Origin: Halorubrum sp. Atlit-26R
GTDB taxonomy: Archaea > Halobacteriota > Halobacteria > Halobacteriales > Haloferacaceae
NCBI RefSeq assembly: GCF_003666015.1
Contig: NZ_QPLT01000006.1
Location: forward strand, 124,001 to 188,000
Length of the DNA stretch: 64,000 nucleotides
Direction: 5' to 3'
The notes beneath the pieces were generated by a model. It searched no databases. It was not told the origin of the DNA and saw only the letters and a list, made by a program, of their open reading frames with translations. Positions 19,204-28,114 of this stretch are shown piece after piece (position 1 is the stretch's first letter; each line of letters opens with the position of its first letter). The position numbers and the translations under genes are program-made.

Positions 19204-19255
19204 GCCAGTCCGGTAGGGAGCGGGCGCACTTCGCTCCTTCGCCCCGCGGATCGGG

Positions 19256-20365
19256 TCAGACCGACGCCCCCGACCGCTCCCGCGGCGGGAGGTACAGTCG
19301 GACGACGTTGCCGCGCGGCTCGCGCCGCTCGAACTCCAGTTCGCCCCCGAGCGACTCGATACACCACTTCATGACGAAGAGGCCGACGCCCGTTCCGTGG
19401 CGCGTGCTCGTCACTTCGCCGAACGCGTCGAGGGCGTCGGTCTCCGCCTTCGGGATGTGCGGGTTCGCGTCGGCGACCCGGATCTCCACGCGTCCCGTGT
19501 TCGGCGAGGGCCGGACGGTCACCTCGACGGTCGGCTCGGGGTCGGCGGCGTGCCGGGCGGCGTTCTCGATCGCGTGGCGGAGCGCGTGGTCGAACGCGGC
19601 GTCGACGTGGACCCGCATCGGCCGGCGTTCCGTCACGAGGAACTCGGCGTCCGGGTACGACGGCTCGAGCGCGGCGACGACGTCGCGGACGGCGTCGGCG
19701 GCAAACCGGTACGAACGGGACGTCTCGGACCGGCTGACGGCCTGCTGGATCTCCTTGACGGACGTGGCGACCGCGCCGAGCCCAGTCGCGGCCGACCTGG
19801 CGCTCGCGGCGGCGGCGCGCACGTCTCCGTCGTCGGTCCCGCGCAGTATCTCGCCGGTGTACCCGATGATCTTGTTCGCCTCGTTCCGAAGGTTGTGGCG
19901 GAGGACACGCCAGAACAGCGTCTCCCGACGGCTCGCGGCGTAGTGTTCGGTGATGTCGCGTAATTCGGCGAGGACGAGTCGCTCAGCCACCTCGTTCCCG
20001 GGTCCGTTCCCGTGGTCGTCTTGGCCACCCTCGCCCCGGTCACCGTCGCCCCGCCACTCGGAGAGCGAGACCCGGACCCAGACCAGTTCGCCGTCGGACC
20101 GCTTGATCCGCCACGTGAACTCCGGCGAGTCGCCAGCGGTGGCATCGCGGAGGCGTTCGGCGAACTCCGACTCCGAGAACCGGTACGTGTTCGCGGTGTA
20201 CCGGCCGACGGGCAGGTCACGCAGCTCCTCGGTCGGGTACCCGACGAGCGACTCCAAGCGCCCGTTCGCGCTCGCGACGGTGGCGTCGGCTGGATCGAAC
20301 AGCGCGATTCCGACTCGAAGCGCGTCGTACGCCGGGGGCAGTCGCGCGTGCGGCCTCGTAGCCAT
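19256..20365 (-). CDS. PAS-domain sensor histidine kinase
   Basis: 369 residues. The N-terminal PAS domain (about 14-140) begins YDALRVGIALFDPADATVAS. The H-box is VLRHNLRNEANKIIGY near residue 160. The HATPase domain has HAIENAARHA (N-box, about 268) and GTGVGLFVMKW (G-box, about 327). No membrane segment, so it probably senses a cytoplasmic signal. No response regulator is adjacent, which is common in haloarchaea. The ATG at 20365 lies after a CTATATACC box about 45 nt upstream and diverges from the YkgJ gene. Confidence 0.88.
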   Translation of the reverse strand: MATRPHARLPPAYDALRVGIALFDPADATVASANGRLESLVGYPTEELRDLPVGRYTANTYRFSESEFAERLRDATAGDSPEFTWRIKRSDGELVWVRVSLSEWRGDGDRGEGGQDDHGNGPGNEVAERLVLAELRDITEHYAASRRETLFWRVLRHNLRNEANKIIGYTGEILRGTDDGDVRAAAASARSAATGLGAVATSVKEIQQAVSRSETSRSYRFAADAVRDVVAALEPSYPDAEFLVTERRPMRVHVDAAFDHALRHAIENAARHAADPEPTVEVTVRPSPNTGRVEIRVADANPHIPKAETDALDAFGEVTSTRHGTGVGLFVMKWCIESLGGELEFERREPRGNVVRLYLPPRERSGASV

Positions 20366-20476
20366 ACGACCGATGTCGTCGCCGGCGCGGTGATGGACCT
20401 TGCTAAGAGCGGTATATAGGGCTCCGGTGACCTCGTGACCGCCGGGGTTTTGCGCGCGCGCCGCGAACAAGTTCGC

Positions 20477-21277
20477 ATGAACTCGCTCGAAGCCGAACTC
20501 GCCGCGGCCCGCGACCTCGACGTCGCGGAGCTAGCGGACGCCATCGAGTCCATCGGCTTCGAGTGTACGCGCTGCGGCGGATGCTGTACGGGCTACGCGC
20601 CCGACGAGCCGGGGGGTGCGCCCGCGGGAGAAGGCGCGGACGAGGACGACGGAGCGGGAAGCGCCGAGAGCGGCGCCGGGTGCCACGACGACGGCGCGGA
20701 CGGCGACGCCGACTGCGAGCCCCACACCGCGACGGTCTTCCCGGACGAGGTCCGACGAGTCGCCGACGCCGCAGAGGACGAGTTCGGCGAGGCGTACGAC
20801 TGGCGCGACGTGGCCCGGCCGATGCCGTTCGGGCTCGACGCCGACGCGGACGGCGATCCGACCGGCGAGACGTTCGAGTGGGCGCTCGCGACCGACGGCT
20901 GCGGCGACTGTACCTTCTACGAGGAATCGGACGGGCAGGGGGCCTGTACGGTCCACGACGCGCGCCCGCTCATCTGCCGGACCTACCCGTTCAGCGTCGC
21001 CGTAGAGGGGACCAGCCAGCCGATGGGCGAGGCGGTCGACGAGGCGGGCGTCGTCCGCGCCCACGAGTGCGAGGGGCTGGGCCGCGACATCTCGCGCGAG
21101 GACGCCGAGGAGCTCGCGGCCGCGCTGAAGGAGCGCGCCGTACGGGAGCTGGAGGAGGCGATCGGCGTCCGCGACGGCTACGACCCCGGCGCGCGCGAGC
21201 GGGCCGACGGCGACGTCGTCGTCTTCGACTCGGAGGGGCCGAAGGAGGCGGACGGGACCCCGATCGGCGGCGAGTAA
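20477..21277 (+). CDS. YkgJ-family cysteine-cluster protein
   Basis: 266 residues with the zinc/iron-chelating YkgJ pattern. The first cysteines are CTRCGGCCTG near residue 31, then CGDCTFYEE, GACTVHDARPLICRTYPF and HECEGLG. An insertion rich in Gly/Asp/Ala (about 43-85) with extra cysteines separates the first pair. The family is proposed to bind a metal or Fe-S cluster; function unknown. The start at 20477 is chosen for the MNSLEAELA helix typical of the family. Confidence 0.85.
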   Translation: MNSLEAELAAARDLDVAELADAIESIGFECTRCGGCCTGYAPDEPGGAPAGEGADEDDGAGSAESGAGCHDDGADGDADCEPHTATVFPDEVRRVADAAEDEFGEAYDWRDVARPMPFGLDADADGDPTGETFEWALATDGCGDCTFYEESDGQGACTVHDARPLICRTYPFSVAVEGTSQPMGEAVDEAGVVRAHECEGLGRDISREDAEELAAALKERAVRELEEAIGVRDGYDPGARERADGDVVVFDSEGPKEADGTPIGGE

Positions 21278-21303
21278 CCGTTGGCTGTCGGATTTTGCCC
21301 CGC

Positions 21304-22209
21304 TCAGACCACGTCGAGCGCCGCGTCCACGTCGGCGCGGATCGACTCGCGGGCGGCCTCGTCCGGGAGCGTGAGCGGCGGGCGCACGGCCGGGTCCGGG
21401 ATGAAGCCGCGGTGGGCGGCCGCGACCTTCGTCGCGGGCGCGAAGCCGTGGTCGCCGCAGCGGGCGAACAGCGGCCTGACCGCGCGGCGGTGGAGGGTCA
21501 GCGCGCGCTCGTCGTCGCCGTCGCGGATCGCCTCGCCGAGCGCGACGAAGACCTCCGGGATCGCCTGCGAGAGCGCGTGTATCCCGCCGTCGACGCCGAG
21601 GCTCGCGCTCGGGTACAACAGCGCGTCGACGCCCTGGAAGACCGTGAACTCGTCCGGCGTCCGGTCGACGGCAGTGTCGACCGCCGAGACGTCGCCGCTG
21701 GTGTCCTTCAGCCCGACGATCGAGTCGCGCTCGGCGACGGCCGCGAGGACGTCCGGATCGATCGGCTCGCCGACCGTCGAGGGGATGTCGTAGAGGTAGA
21801 CCGGGAGCGGCGCAGTGTCGGCGACCGCGTCGAGGAAGGCACGCTGTCCCGCCGGCGCCGTCGAGTTGTGGTAGTACGGGAGGGTGACCAGCGCCGCGTC
21901 CGCGCCGGCCGCGTCGACGGCGTCGAGGCGCTCGCGGACCGCCGCGACCGAGGTGTCCGCCGCGCCGGCGATCACCGGGATCCGCCCGTCGACCGCGTCG
22001 ACGACGGTCTCGACCACGGTCCGCCGCTCCGCGTCGGTGAGGCTGGCGAACTCGCCCGTGGTCCCGCAGGGGACGATCCCGTCGAGCCCGGCGTCGACGA
22101 GCGCGTCGACGTGGCCCGCGAGCGCGTCGGTGTCGACGTCGCCGTCGGCGTCGAACGGGGTGACGATCGGTGGCGAGACGGCGCCGTGTCGGAACTCCGG
22201 AGCTGTCAT
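21304..22209 (-). CDS. DapA/N-acetylneuraminate lyase superfamily aldolase
   Basis: Class I aldolase TIM barrel of 301 residues. PCGTTGEFASLT is the pyruvate-carboxylate binding loop near 44. Tyr140 lies in YLYDIPS and the Schiff-base Lys168 in VGLKDTSGD. The family covers dihydrodipicolinate synthase, KDG aldolase and related lyases; without lysine genes nearby the substrate is open, and haloarchaea use KDG-type members in sugar breakdown. The ATG at 22209 is preferred over one 27 nt upstream. Confidence 0.88.
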   Translation of the reverse strand: MTAPEFRHGAVSPPIVTPFDADGDVDTDALAGHVDALVDAGLDGIVPCGTTGEFASLTDAERRTVVETVVDAVDGRIPVIAGAADTSVAAVRERLDAVDAAGADAALVTLPYYHNSTAPAGQRAFLDAVADTAPLPVYLYDIPSTVGEPIDPDVLAAVAERDSIVGLKDTSGDVSAVDTAVDRTPDEFTVFQGVDALLYPSASLGVDGGIHALSQAIPEVFVALGEAIRDGDDERALTLHRRAVRPLFARCGDHGFAPATKVAAAHRGFIPDPAVRPPLTLPDEAARESIRADVDAALDVV

Positions 22210-22264
22210 GGGGGGCGATTCGACCGGGCGTGACAAAGGTCTTGGTTCGGTGGCAGGGGGTGCG

Positions 22265-22349
22265 GGAGAGAGCGGCGACGGAGAAAGAGAGCGGCGACGG
22301 AGAAAGAGAGCGGCGACGGAGAAAGAGAGCGGCGACGGAGGAAGAGAGC
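22265..22349. repeat. 19-bp tandem repeat, four units
   Basis: GCGGCGACGG recurs at 22272, 22291, 22310 and 22329, exactly 19 bp apart, separated by AGAAAGAGA. It lies between the bactofilin-like stop and the DapA-like start, within the latter's upstream region, and reads purine-rich on the + strand. Confidence 0.85.
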
Positions 22350-22360
22350 GATCGGCGCCG

Positions 22361-23464
22361 TCAGTCGACGTCGACCGGGTCGCGCTCGGGGACCCTCGCG
22401 TCGGCCGTGCCGCGGTACCGGTCTCGGAGCCCTCCCGCGAGGGCGCCGAGGCCGAGCAGGAGGACGGCGAACTCGACGAGCCCGCCGACCCACGGGAGCA
22501 GGCCGATCAGGGCGATCGCGACGGTCCCGAGCAGGAGCGCCGCCCACCGGTTCGAGCCGCCGGCCCGGCCGAGCACCCACGCGCCGATCGCGTACCGACC
22601 GTACACGGACCCGACCCAGAGCGCGACGACGTAGGCCGCGACCCCGGCGAGCGCCAACGGGATCCCGACGATCGTGATCGCCACGAGGACGAGAGCGATC
22701 GGGGCGAGGACGAGCGCGAGGAGACCGATCCCACCGCTGACGAGCGGATCGGCGCCGACCCCGTCCTCGACCGCTCGGGAGAACCGGGGGAACGCGAGCA
22801 GCAGGACCGCGCCCAACACGAGGTTGGCGGCGACGCCGTACGCGGAGCCGGCCCACGAGGGCAGGCGATCGACCCCGCCGGCGACGCCGGTACCGCGGTC
22901 GCCCCCGAGGCTCGCGTCCTCGACGACGCCGCCGGCGACCGCCGCGTCCGGGCTCTCGGTGAACTCGCCGGCGTCGTACCGGAACTCGCCGTCGACGACC
23001 GCGTTCGGCCCGAGCACGACGGAGTCACCGCTCGCGCGGACGTCGCCGCCGACCGCGCCGTCGACCCGGACCGACCCCGCGCCCACGTCGAGCGATCCGG
23101 CGATACTGCCCGTCTCTGTCAGTTCGAACGAGCCGGCACCGACCTCCGCGTCGCCGCCGATCTCACCGGCGACGACCACGGTCCCGGCGGCGGCCTGAAC
23201 GCTGCCCCCGACGCGGCCCGTCTCGGCGATCCGGATAGACCCGGCCGCGCCGGAGACGTCTCCCTCGACGGTGCCGCGCACGACGACCGTCGCGGCCACG
23301 GTCTCGACGCCGTCGACCGTCTCGCCCTCCTCGACGACGACGGACCCGGACGGACCCTGAACCGACTGGGCCGTCGCGAGACCCATCGCGAGCGGCGAGA
23401 AGAGCGCCATCGCCGCGAGCACGACGGCGATTCGACGACGGGTGCTGCTGTCTGAAAGGACCAT
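22361..23464 (-). CDS. Bactofilin-like polymer-forming repeat protein with membrane domain
   Basis: 367 residues. An N-terminal signal-like helix (RRRIAVVLAAMALFSPLAM) is followed by about 150 residues of short beta repeats with a V-x-G-x-V-x-G-D pattern (VVRGTVEGDVSGAAGSIRIA, VVVAGEIGGDAEVGAGSFEL), as in bactofilins and other parallel beta-helix polymers. The C-terminal half has four or five hydrophobic helices. It is likely exported beta-helix plus membrane anchor; the role in envelope shape is an inference. The start at 23464 is chosen because the signal peptide follows directly. Confidence 0.8.
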   Translation of the reverse strand: MVLSDSSTRRRIAVVLAAMALFSPLAMGLATAQSVQGPSGSVVVEEGETVDGVETVAATVVVRGTVEGDVSGAAGSIRIAETGRVGGSVQAAAGTVVVAGEIGGDAEVGAGSFELTETGSIAGSLDVGAGSVRVDGAVGGDVRASGDSVVLGPNAVVDGEFRYDAGEFTESPDAAVAGGVVEDASLGGDRGTGVAGGVDRLPSWAGSAYGVAANLVLGAVLLLAFPRFSRAVEDGVGADPLVSGGIGLLALVLAPIALVLVAITIVGIPLALAGVAAYVVALWVGSVYGRYAIGAWVLGRAGGSNRWAALLLGTVAIALIGLLPWVGGLVEFAVLLLGLGALAGGLRDRYRGTADARVPERDPVDVD

Positions 23465-23502
23465 GCGCGGTGAATCGCTGTCTGGATACATATGTGTGTT
23501 CG

Positions 23503-25074
23503 TCAACTAGTGACCGCCGGATCGGTCTCTTCGGACGATTCGTCCCGCGTGCGAACGCGCACGCGAACCGGCTCGGCCGGCCGCGTGTTCGCGCTCGCCC
23601 GCACCGACAGGTCGGCCGTCACCGGCTCCAGCCGCAGCCGCCGGAGCAGCGTCGCGGTCGCGAGCCGGAGCTCCTGTCTCGCGAAGCGCATCCCGATGCA
23701 GTGGCGCGGTCCGCCGCCGAACGGGAAGTACGCGTACTCCGGGCGCTCGCCGACCGCCGGTCCAGGGGCGTCGTCGCCGTGGACGGGGCCCGCCGCCTCG
23801 TCGCCGCGGTCGGATCCCGCCGACCCGTCGCGGAGCCAGCGCTCGGGGCGGTACGCCTCGGGGTCGTCCCACCACCGCTCGTCCCGGTGGACCGTCCACG
23901 GCGAGAGCGTCACCACGACGCCCGCCGGGACGCGGTGGCCCCCGAGCGTCACCGGCTCCGTCGGCTCGCGGAAGAAGGAGTGAACGGGCGGGTACAGGCG
24001 GAGCGCCTCGTCGACGGCCGCGGTCAGCGCGGGGCACTCCCGGAGCTCCGCGGGCTCGGGGTCGCCGTCCAGCGCCGCGACCTCGCGCCGGACTCGGTCC
24101 TGAAACGCGGGGCGGTCGGCGAGGCAGTAGAGCGCGTACGTGAGCCCGAGCGCGCTCGTCTCGTGGCCGGCGAACAGGAACGTCACCGCGTTGTCGACGA
24201 GCCGGTCGTCGTCCATCGCTCCCATGTCGGCGGCCGCGACGAGGGTTCCAAGGAGGTCGTCCGCGGCGCCGGGGTTCGCGGGCGGGCCGGCCGCGCGGCG
24301 CTCGGCGACGAGGTCGCGGATCGTCGACCGGAGGGCGGCCAGCCGCCGCCGGTAGCGGCGGTTCGTCGGGGTCGGCACCCACGCCGGGAGGAACGAGGTC
24401 AACCGCCGGGTGTCGAACCGCTCGGTGACGCTCTCGGCGGCCGCGCGGACGGTCTCGCGCTCCCGTTCCACGTCGCTCCCGAGCAGGCTCTCGGCGAGGA
24501 CGTCGAACGCGTACTCCGTCGCCGCGGCGTGGACGTCGACGACGTCGCCGTCGTCCCACGACGCCGCCGCGCGGCGGGCGCGGTCGACCATCGGGTCGCC
24601 GTACTCGGCCACCCGCTCGCGGAAGAACGCGGAGCGGATCGCCGTCCGCTGGTCCCGCCAGTCGTCTCCCTCTGCGAGGAACAGCCCGTCGCCGAGGAGC
24701 CCGCCGAGCCGCTCGCGGGGCATCGACCCCTTCTCGTACCGGTCGTGCTCGTCGACGAGAATTCGACGGACCGCCGCGGGGTCGGTGACGAGGTAGCTCT
24801 CCGTGCCGAACACGTCGTACCGGACGACGCCGCCGTGCGCTGCGGCGCGGCGCTCGTAGAAACCGAGCGCGTCGCTCGCCAGCTCGTGAACGTTCCCGAG
24901 CAGCGGGAGTCCCCCGGGCGCCGGCGGTCGGGTCGAGTCGGCGTCGTCGTCGCGGTTCGTCGGCGGGTCGGCCTCGTTCTCGTCTGTGCGCTCCGATCTC
25001 GGGGCGGCCTCGGCGGCGGCGCGACTGGTCCCCGGATCGGTCTCGTCGTCCGCTCGGGTCGTCGTCTCGCCCAT
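23503..25074 (-). CDS. Cytochrome P450
   Basis: 523 residues, full-length. The I-helix motif is FLFAGHETSALGL near 302, ExxR is DEALRLYPP near 355, and the heme loop FPFGGGPRHCIG carries axial Cys459. About 50 acidic, Asp/Thr/Arg-rich residues precede PPAPGGLPLLGNVHEL, the usual P450 beginning. Soluble; substrate unknown, though haloarchaeal members often act on lipids or carotenoids. It is divergent from a bat-type regulator, which is the candidate controller. Confidence 0.93.
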   Translation of the reverse strand: MGETTTRADDETDPGTSRAAAEAAPRSERTDENEADPPTNRDDDADSTRPPAPGGLPLLGNVHELASDALGFYERRAAAHGGVVRYDVFGTESYLVTDPAAVRRILVDEHDRYEKGSMPRERLGGLLGDGLFLAEGDDWRDQRTAIRSAFFRERVAEYGDPMVDRARRAAASWDDGDVVDVHAAATEYAFDVLAESLLGSDVERERETVRAAAESVTERFDTRRLTSFLPAWVPTPTNRRYRRRLAALRSTIRDLVAERRAAGPPANPGAADDLLGTLVAAADMGAMDDDRLVDNAVTFLFAGHETSALGLTYALYCLADRPAFQDRVRREVAALDGDPEPAELRECPALTAAVDEALRLYPPVHSFFREPTEPVTLGGHRVPAGVVVTLSPWTVHRDERWWDDPEAYRPERWLRDGSAGSDRGDEAAGPVHGDDAPGPAVGERPEYAYFPFGGGPRHCIGMRFARQELRLATATLLRRLRLEPVTADLSVRASANTRPAEPVRVRVRTRDESSEETDPAVTS

Positions 25075-25110
25075 ACGGATCGATCGGCGCCGCGACGGAC
25101 TGAGCCTTGG

Positions 25111-25140
25111 CACGGACACGTCCGTGTATTTTAAATTAAA
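25111..25140. promoter_or_regulatory. Divergent promoter with inverted repeat between P450 and bat-type regulator
   Basis: CACGGAC-AC-GTCCGTG at 25111-25126, a 7-bp inverted repeat with 2-nt spacer, abuts the A/T-rich TATTTTAAATTAAA. The A/T block can serve transcription in either direction. The arrangement suggests an operator for the adjacent regulator acting on both genes. Confidence 0.55.
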
Positions 25141-25165
25141 GTGTGTAGCGCCGCGTGTGGGGCCC

Positions 25166-25813
25166 ATGCGCTACGTCCACGTCGAGTTCGAGTTCCCGCC
25201 GGCGGTCCGGCACCCGATGCACGACTTCCTCGACGGCGGCGACGGCCGGCGCAGCGAGCTGGTGACGTGGCGGCGGCTGCCCGACGGGACGCTCGCGACG
25301 CTGTTCCGGATCGCGGCCCCGCGCGAACCGTACCTCGAGCGACTGCGCGAGATCGACGCGATCGAGCGGTTCGAGACGGCGCCGGGGGAGGCGCCGTTCT
25401 ACCTCAAGGCGTACGAGCGGCTGGGCGGGCCGACGGAGACCTTCCTCGACGCGTTCGCCGACACGGAGTTCCTCTCGGTCCCGCCCGTCGTGTTCCGGCC
25501 GGCGGGCCGGCTGTCGTTCGGACTGATCGGACCGCCGGACCAGCTGCGCGACGCGCTCGCCGCGGTGCCGGACCCGATAGCCGTCGAGGTCGACCGAATC
25601 GGGTCGTACGGTGGCGGTCGACGGCCGGCCGGCGTCCGGATCACGGAGCGCCAGCGAGAGGCCCTGCGGGCCGCACACCGCGTCGGCTACTACGAGGTCC
25701 CGCGTAGCGGGTCGGTGGACGACGTGGCGGCGGCGATCGGCTGCTCGTCGTCGACCGCGGGCGCGCACCTCCGCAAGGCCGAGGCGGCGCTGGTCGACGC
25801 GTTCTTGCGGTGA
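25166..25813 (+). CDS. Bat-type HTH transcriptional regulator
   Basis: 215 residues. The C-terminal HTH_10 (bat) domain is ITERQREALRAAHRVGYYEV and DVAAAIGCSSSTAGAHLRKA, residues about 155-205. The N-terminal 140 residues form the sensor part typical of the group. Known relatives activate bacterioopsin, carotenoid and other genes; the divergent P450 is its probable target. The ATG follows the TATTTTAAATT box by about 30 nt. Confidence 0.88.
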   Translation: MRYVHVEFEFPPAVRHPMHDFLDGGDGRRSELVTWRRLPDGTLATLFRIAAPREPYLERLREIDAIERFETAPGEAPFYLKAYERLGGPTETFLDAFADTEFLSVPPVVFRPAGRLSFGLIGPPDQLRDALAAVPDPIAVEVDRIGSYGGGRRPAGVRITERQREALRAAHRVGYYEVPRSGSVDDVAAAIGCSSSTAGAHLRKAEAALVDAFLR

Positions 25814-25907
25814 CGGGGGAGTCGCCGCGACGCCGATCGGCGCGACGCCTGACTGTGTCGGCGGTACAACTATACTGGCCCGCGCCCAGCATCCGGTGGA
25901 GTCTACT

Positions 25908-26318
25908 ATGGAAATCTCCGAGAAGCTCCTCTGTCTGTTCAGCGCGGAAGTTCGCGAGACCGACGACGGCGAGTACGTCGTCGACGTGCCGAACCGCGAG
26001 ATCGAGGCCGGATCGCTGGAGCCGGGCGAGACGTACCGCGTCGCGCTCGTCGCCCGAGACGGGTCCGCGGAGGGGACGGCCGACGCCGACGCCTCCCCCT
26101 CGCGGAACGACGACGGGCCGCAGCCGCCGGTCGAGCCCGGCGAGATGCGGTACGTCGAGATCGAGGACCTCGGCAAGCAGGGCGACGGGATCGCCCGCGT
26201 CGAGCGCGGGTACGTGATCATCGTCCCCGACACCGAGGTCGGCGAACGGGTGAAGATCGAAGTGACCGAAGTGAAGTCCAACTTCGCCGTCGGCGAAGTC
26301 GTCGAAGAGGCGGGCTGA
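25908..26318 (+). CDS. TRAM-domain RNA-binding protein
   Basis: 136 residues: an N-terminal small domain (EISEKLLCLFSAEVRETDDG), a variable acidic middle, and a C-terminal TRAM domain (RYVEIEDLGKQGDGIARVER, then VIIVPDTEVGERVKIEVTEV, about 80-130). TRAM proteins bind RNA, and in some archaea act as RNA chaperones. A CAACTATACTGG box is about 30 nt upstream of the ATG. Confidence 0.88.
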   Translation: MEISEKLLCLFSAEVRETDDGEYVVDVPNREIEAGSLEPGETYRVALVARDGSAEGTADADASPSRNDDGPQPPVEPGEMRYVEIEDLGKQGDGIARVERGYVIIVPDTEVGERVKIEVTEVKSNFAVGEVVEEAG

Positions 26319-26333
26319 GCGGCGGCGAGACGG

Positions 26334-27053
26334 CTACTCTTCCTTCGGCACCCGGGCGTCCCAGTACGACACCGAGGCGACGTAGTCGCCGGGAACCGTG
26401 TCGCCCGCGAGCTCGTCGAGGAGTCGGAACGGCTTCGCGACGGCGCCCGGGAGCTCGCGGTAGAAGCCGTACGGCAACACGAAGTCGTGCTCCTCGTTCG
26501 CGAGCGCGAGCCCCGCCTCGCCGAGCATCGCGGCGACCTGCCGCTCCGAGTAGAGCCGCGAGCCCATCGGGAGCAGCCAGGTGTACAGCGTCCGCAGGCT
26601 GCGGCCGTTGAACGTGTCGAAGAACACCTGATCGCGGCTCACCCGGCGGAGCTCCTTCGCGAACGGGACCGGGTCGTCCATGAGGTGGAAGAATCGCATC
26701 GCGACGACCGTGTCGAAGTGGTCGTCCGGGAACGGGAGCCGCGAGGCGTCGCCGCGGAGGAACTCGACCGTGTCGGCGTAACCGGCGGCGGCGACCTTCT
26801 CGCGGGCCTGTTCGAGCATCTCGCGGGAGACGTCGAGCCCGACGACGTCCGCCCCTTGGTCGGCGAGCATCGTCGTGAACCGCCCGGTGCCGCAGGCGAC
26901 CTCCAGCACGCGGTGGCCCGGGTCGATCGGGCCCAGCGCGGCGAGGACGGCCTCCTTCTCCCGGCGGTCGATGAGCTGTCCGCCGCCGGAGAAGCGGACG
27001 TCGTCGTACTCCTCGGCGACCTCGTCGGCCTGGTACCAGTCCTGTCCCTTCAC
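26334..27053 (-). CDS. Class I SAM-dependent methyltransferase
   Basis: 239 residues. Motif I is VLEVACGTGRFTTMLADQGA near residue 46, motif II/III is DVVGLDVSREMLEQAREK, and the post-I region is VEFLRGDASRLPFPDDHFDT. The pattern is that of UbiE/arsenite-type small-molecule methyltransferases. No genomic partner identifies the substrate. It is convergent with the TRAM gene across a 15-bp gap. Confidence 0.88.
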   Translation of the reverse strand: MKGQDWYQADEVAEEYDDVRFSGGGQLIDRREKEAVLAALGPIDPGHRVLEVACGTGRFTTMLADQGADVVGLDVSREMLEQAREKVAAAGYADTVEFLRGDASRLPFPDDHFDTVVAMRFFHLMDDPVPFAKELRRVSRDQVFFDTFNGRSLRTLYTWLLPMGSRLYSERQVAAMLGEAGLALANEEHDFVLPYGFYRELPGAVAKPFRLLDELAGDTVPGDYVASVSYWDARVPKEE

Positions 27054-27189
27054 GTTGTCCGTGATGGAGCCCGGACCGACAAAACCGTACTGGATGCGGT
27101 CCGGCGGTCGCCCCGATGTGAGCGGTCGGACGCGGTCCGGCGGCGGCCCGAATTCGGGCGGTCAGGGACGGCCCGGCAGCGATCCGGAG

Positions 27190-27582
27190 TCACCCGCTCG
27201 TGGCGACGTTCTCGGCGGGAATCTTGACGATAACGCGGGCGCCCTCCTCCTCGTCGTGGTGCGGGTACTCGTCGACGCCGAAGTAGCGGCGGGCGAGCTC
27301 GTCGATGTGCTCGCGAGCGCCCTCCTCGGTCAGTTCGGCCTCGCCGCGGACGGAGACGTACCGGTACGGGTCGTCGGGGTCGAGCACGCTGACGCCGACC
27401 TTCGGGTTGTGTCGGACGTTCCGCTCCTTGCGGCGCCCGCGGGCGGTGTTCACCAGGACGTACTCGCGGTCCTCGTGGTCGACCCACACCGGCGTGACGT
27501 GGGGGAGCCCGTCCGGTCCGACGGTCGCGAAGTGCGCGTACGACTCGGCTTCGAGGATGTCGACGTGGGACTCGGGTATCAC
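27190..27582 (-). CDS. PPOX-class F420-dependent enzyme
   Basis: 130 residues. The split-barrel pattern is HVDILEAESYAHFATVGPDG, PHVTPVWVDHEDREYVLVNT, ARGRRKERNVRHNPKVGVSV; the RRKERN basic cluster is typical of F420-binding PPOX proteins. The substrate is not defined. Codon usage and length match haloarchaeal orthologues. Confidence 0.88.
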   Translation of the reverse strand: MIPESHVDILEAESYAHFATVGPDGLPHVTPVWVDHEDREYVLVNTARGRRKERNVRHNPKVGVSVLDPDDPYRYVSVRGEAELTEEGAREHIDELARRYFGVDEYPHHDEEEGARVIVKIPAENVATSG

Positions 27583-27733
27583 GCGACGTGGTAGGGCCCC
27601 GCGTCGGAAAACCTGCCTGATAGATCGTCTATGATAGCCGGACGAGAAGTGATATTAACACATTATATTATCACAGGCAACTTCCCCTATATGTAGCCAA
27701 CCTTTACCACTATCCACGGGATTCGTGTGAGAC

Positions 27734-28006
27734 ATGAGTACCAGTCCCGCGGAGACCGCTGACCAGGACCGCCTGTCGGAGACCGAGTACCGCGACCGCC
27801 TGCGCGAGCTTCCCCCGAGCGCGAAGCTCGTCGCGAAGGTGCTGGAGGGGGACGCCCCCCTCTCGCAGGGCGGCCTCGCCGAGGAGTCGCTGCTGCCCGA
27901 CCGCACCGTCCGCTACGCGCTCAACCGCCTCGAGGAGGAAGGCCTCGTCGACTCGCGGTACAGCTTCAAGGACGCGCGCAAGCAGGTGTACTACCTGACG
28001 ATCTAA
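27734..28006 (+). CDS. Small winged-helix (MarR-like) regulator
   Basis: 90 residues, essentially one winged helix: LRELPPSAKLVAKVLEGDAP, LSQGGLAEESLLPDRTVRYA, LNRLEEEGLVDSRYSFKDAR. The recognition helix is LLPDRTVRYALNRL. It is conserved in haloarchaea and probably regulates in dimeric form. Upstream is A/T-rich (GATATTAACACATTATATTATC, 27651-27672), suggesting a strong promoter or operator. Confidence 0.85.
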   Translation: MSTSPAETADQDRLSETEYRDRLRELPPSAKLVAKVLEGDAPLSQGGLAEESLLPDRTVRYALNRLEEEGLVDSRYSFKDARKQVYYLTI

Positions 28007-28114
28007 CCGGATCGCACCGCCCGGCCGTCCGGTGCCGACGCGGCGCCGATCCGGCCGCACCGCACCGACCGCACACGCAGTCCTTTTTACCTCCTCGCCA
28101 CGATAGCCGCTCGT

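Noticed and set aside
22265-22349. CRISPR or IS end
   Set aside because: Simple 19-bp tandem repeat without spacers or inverted termini.
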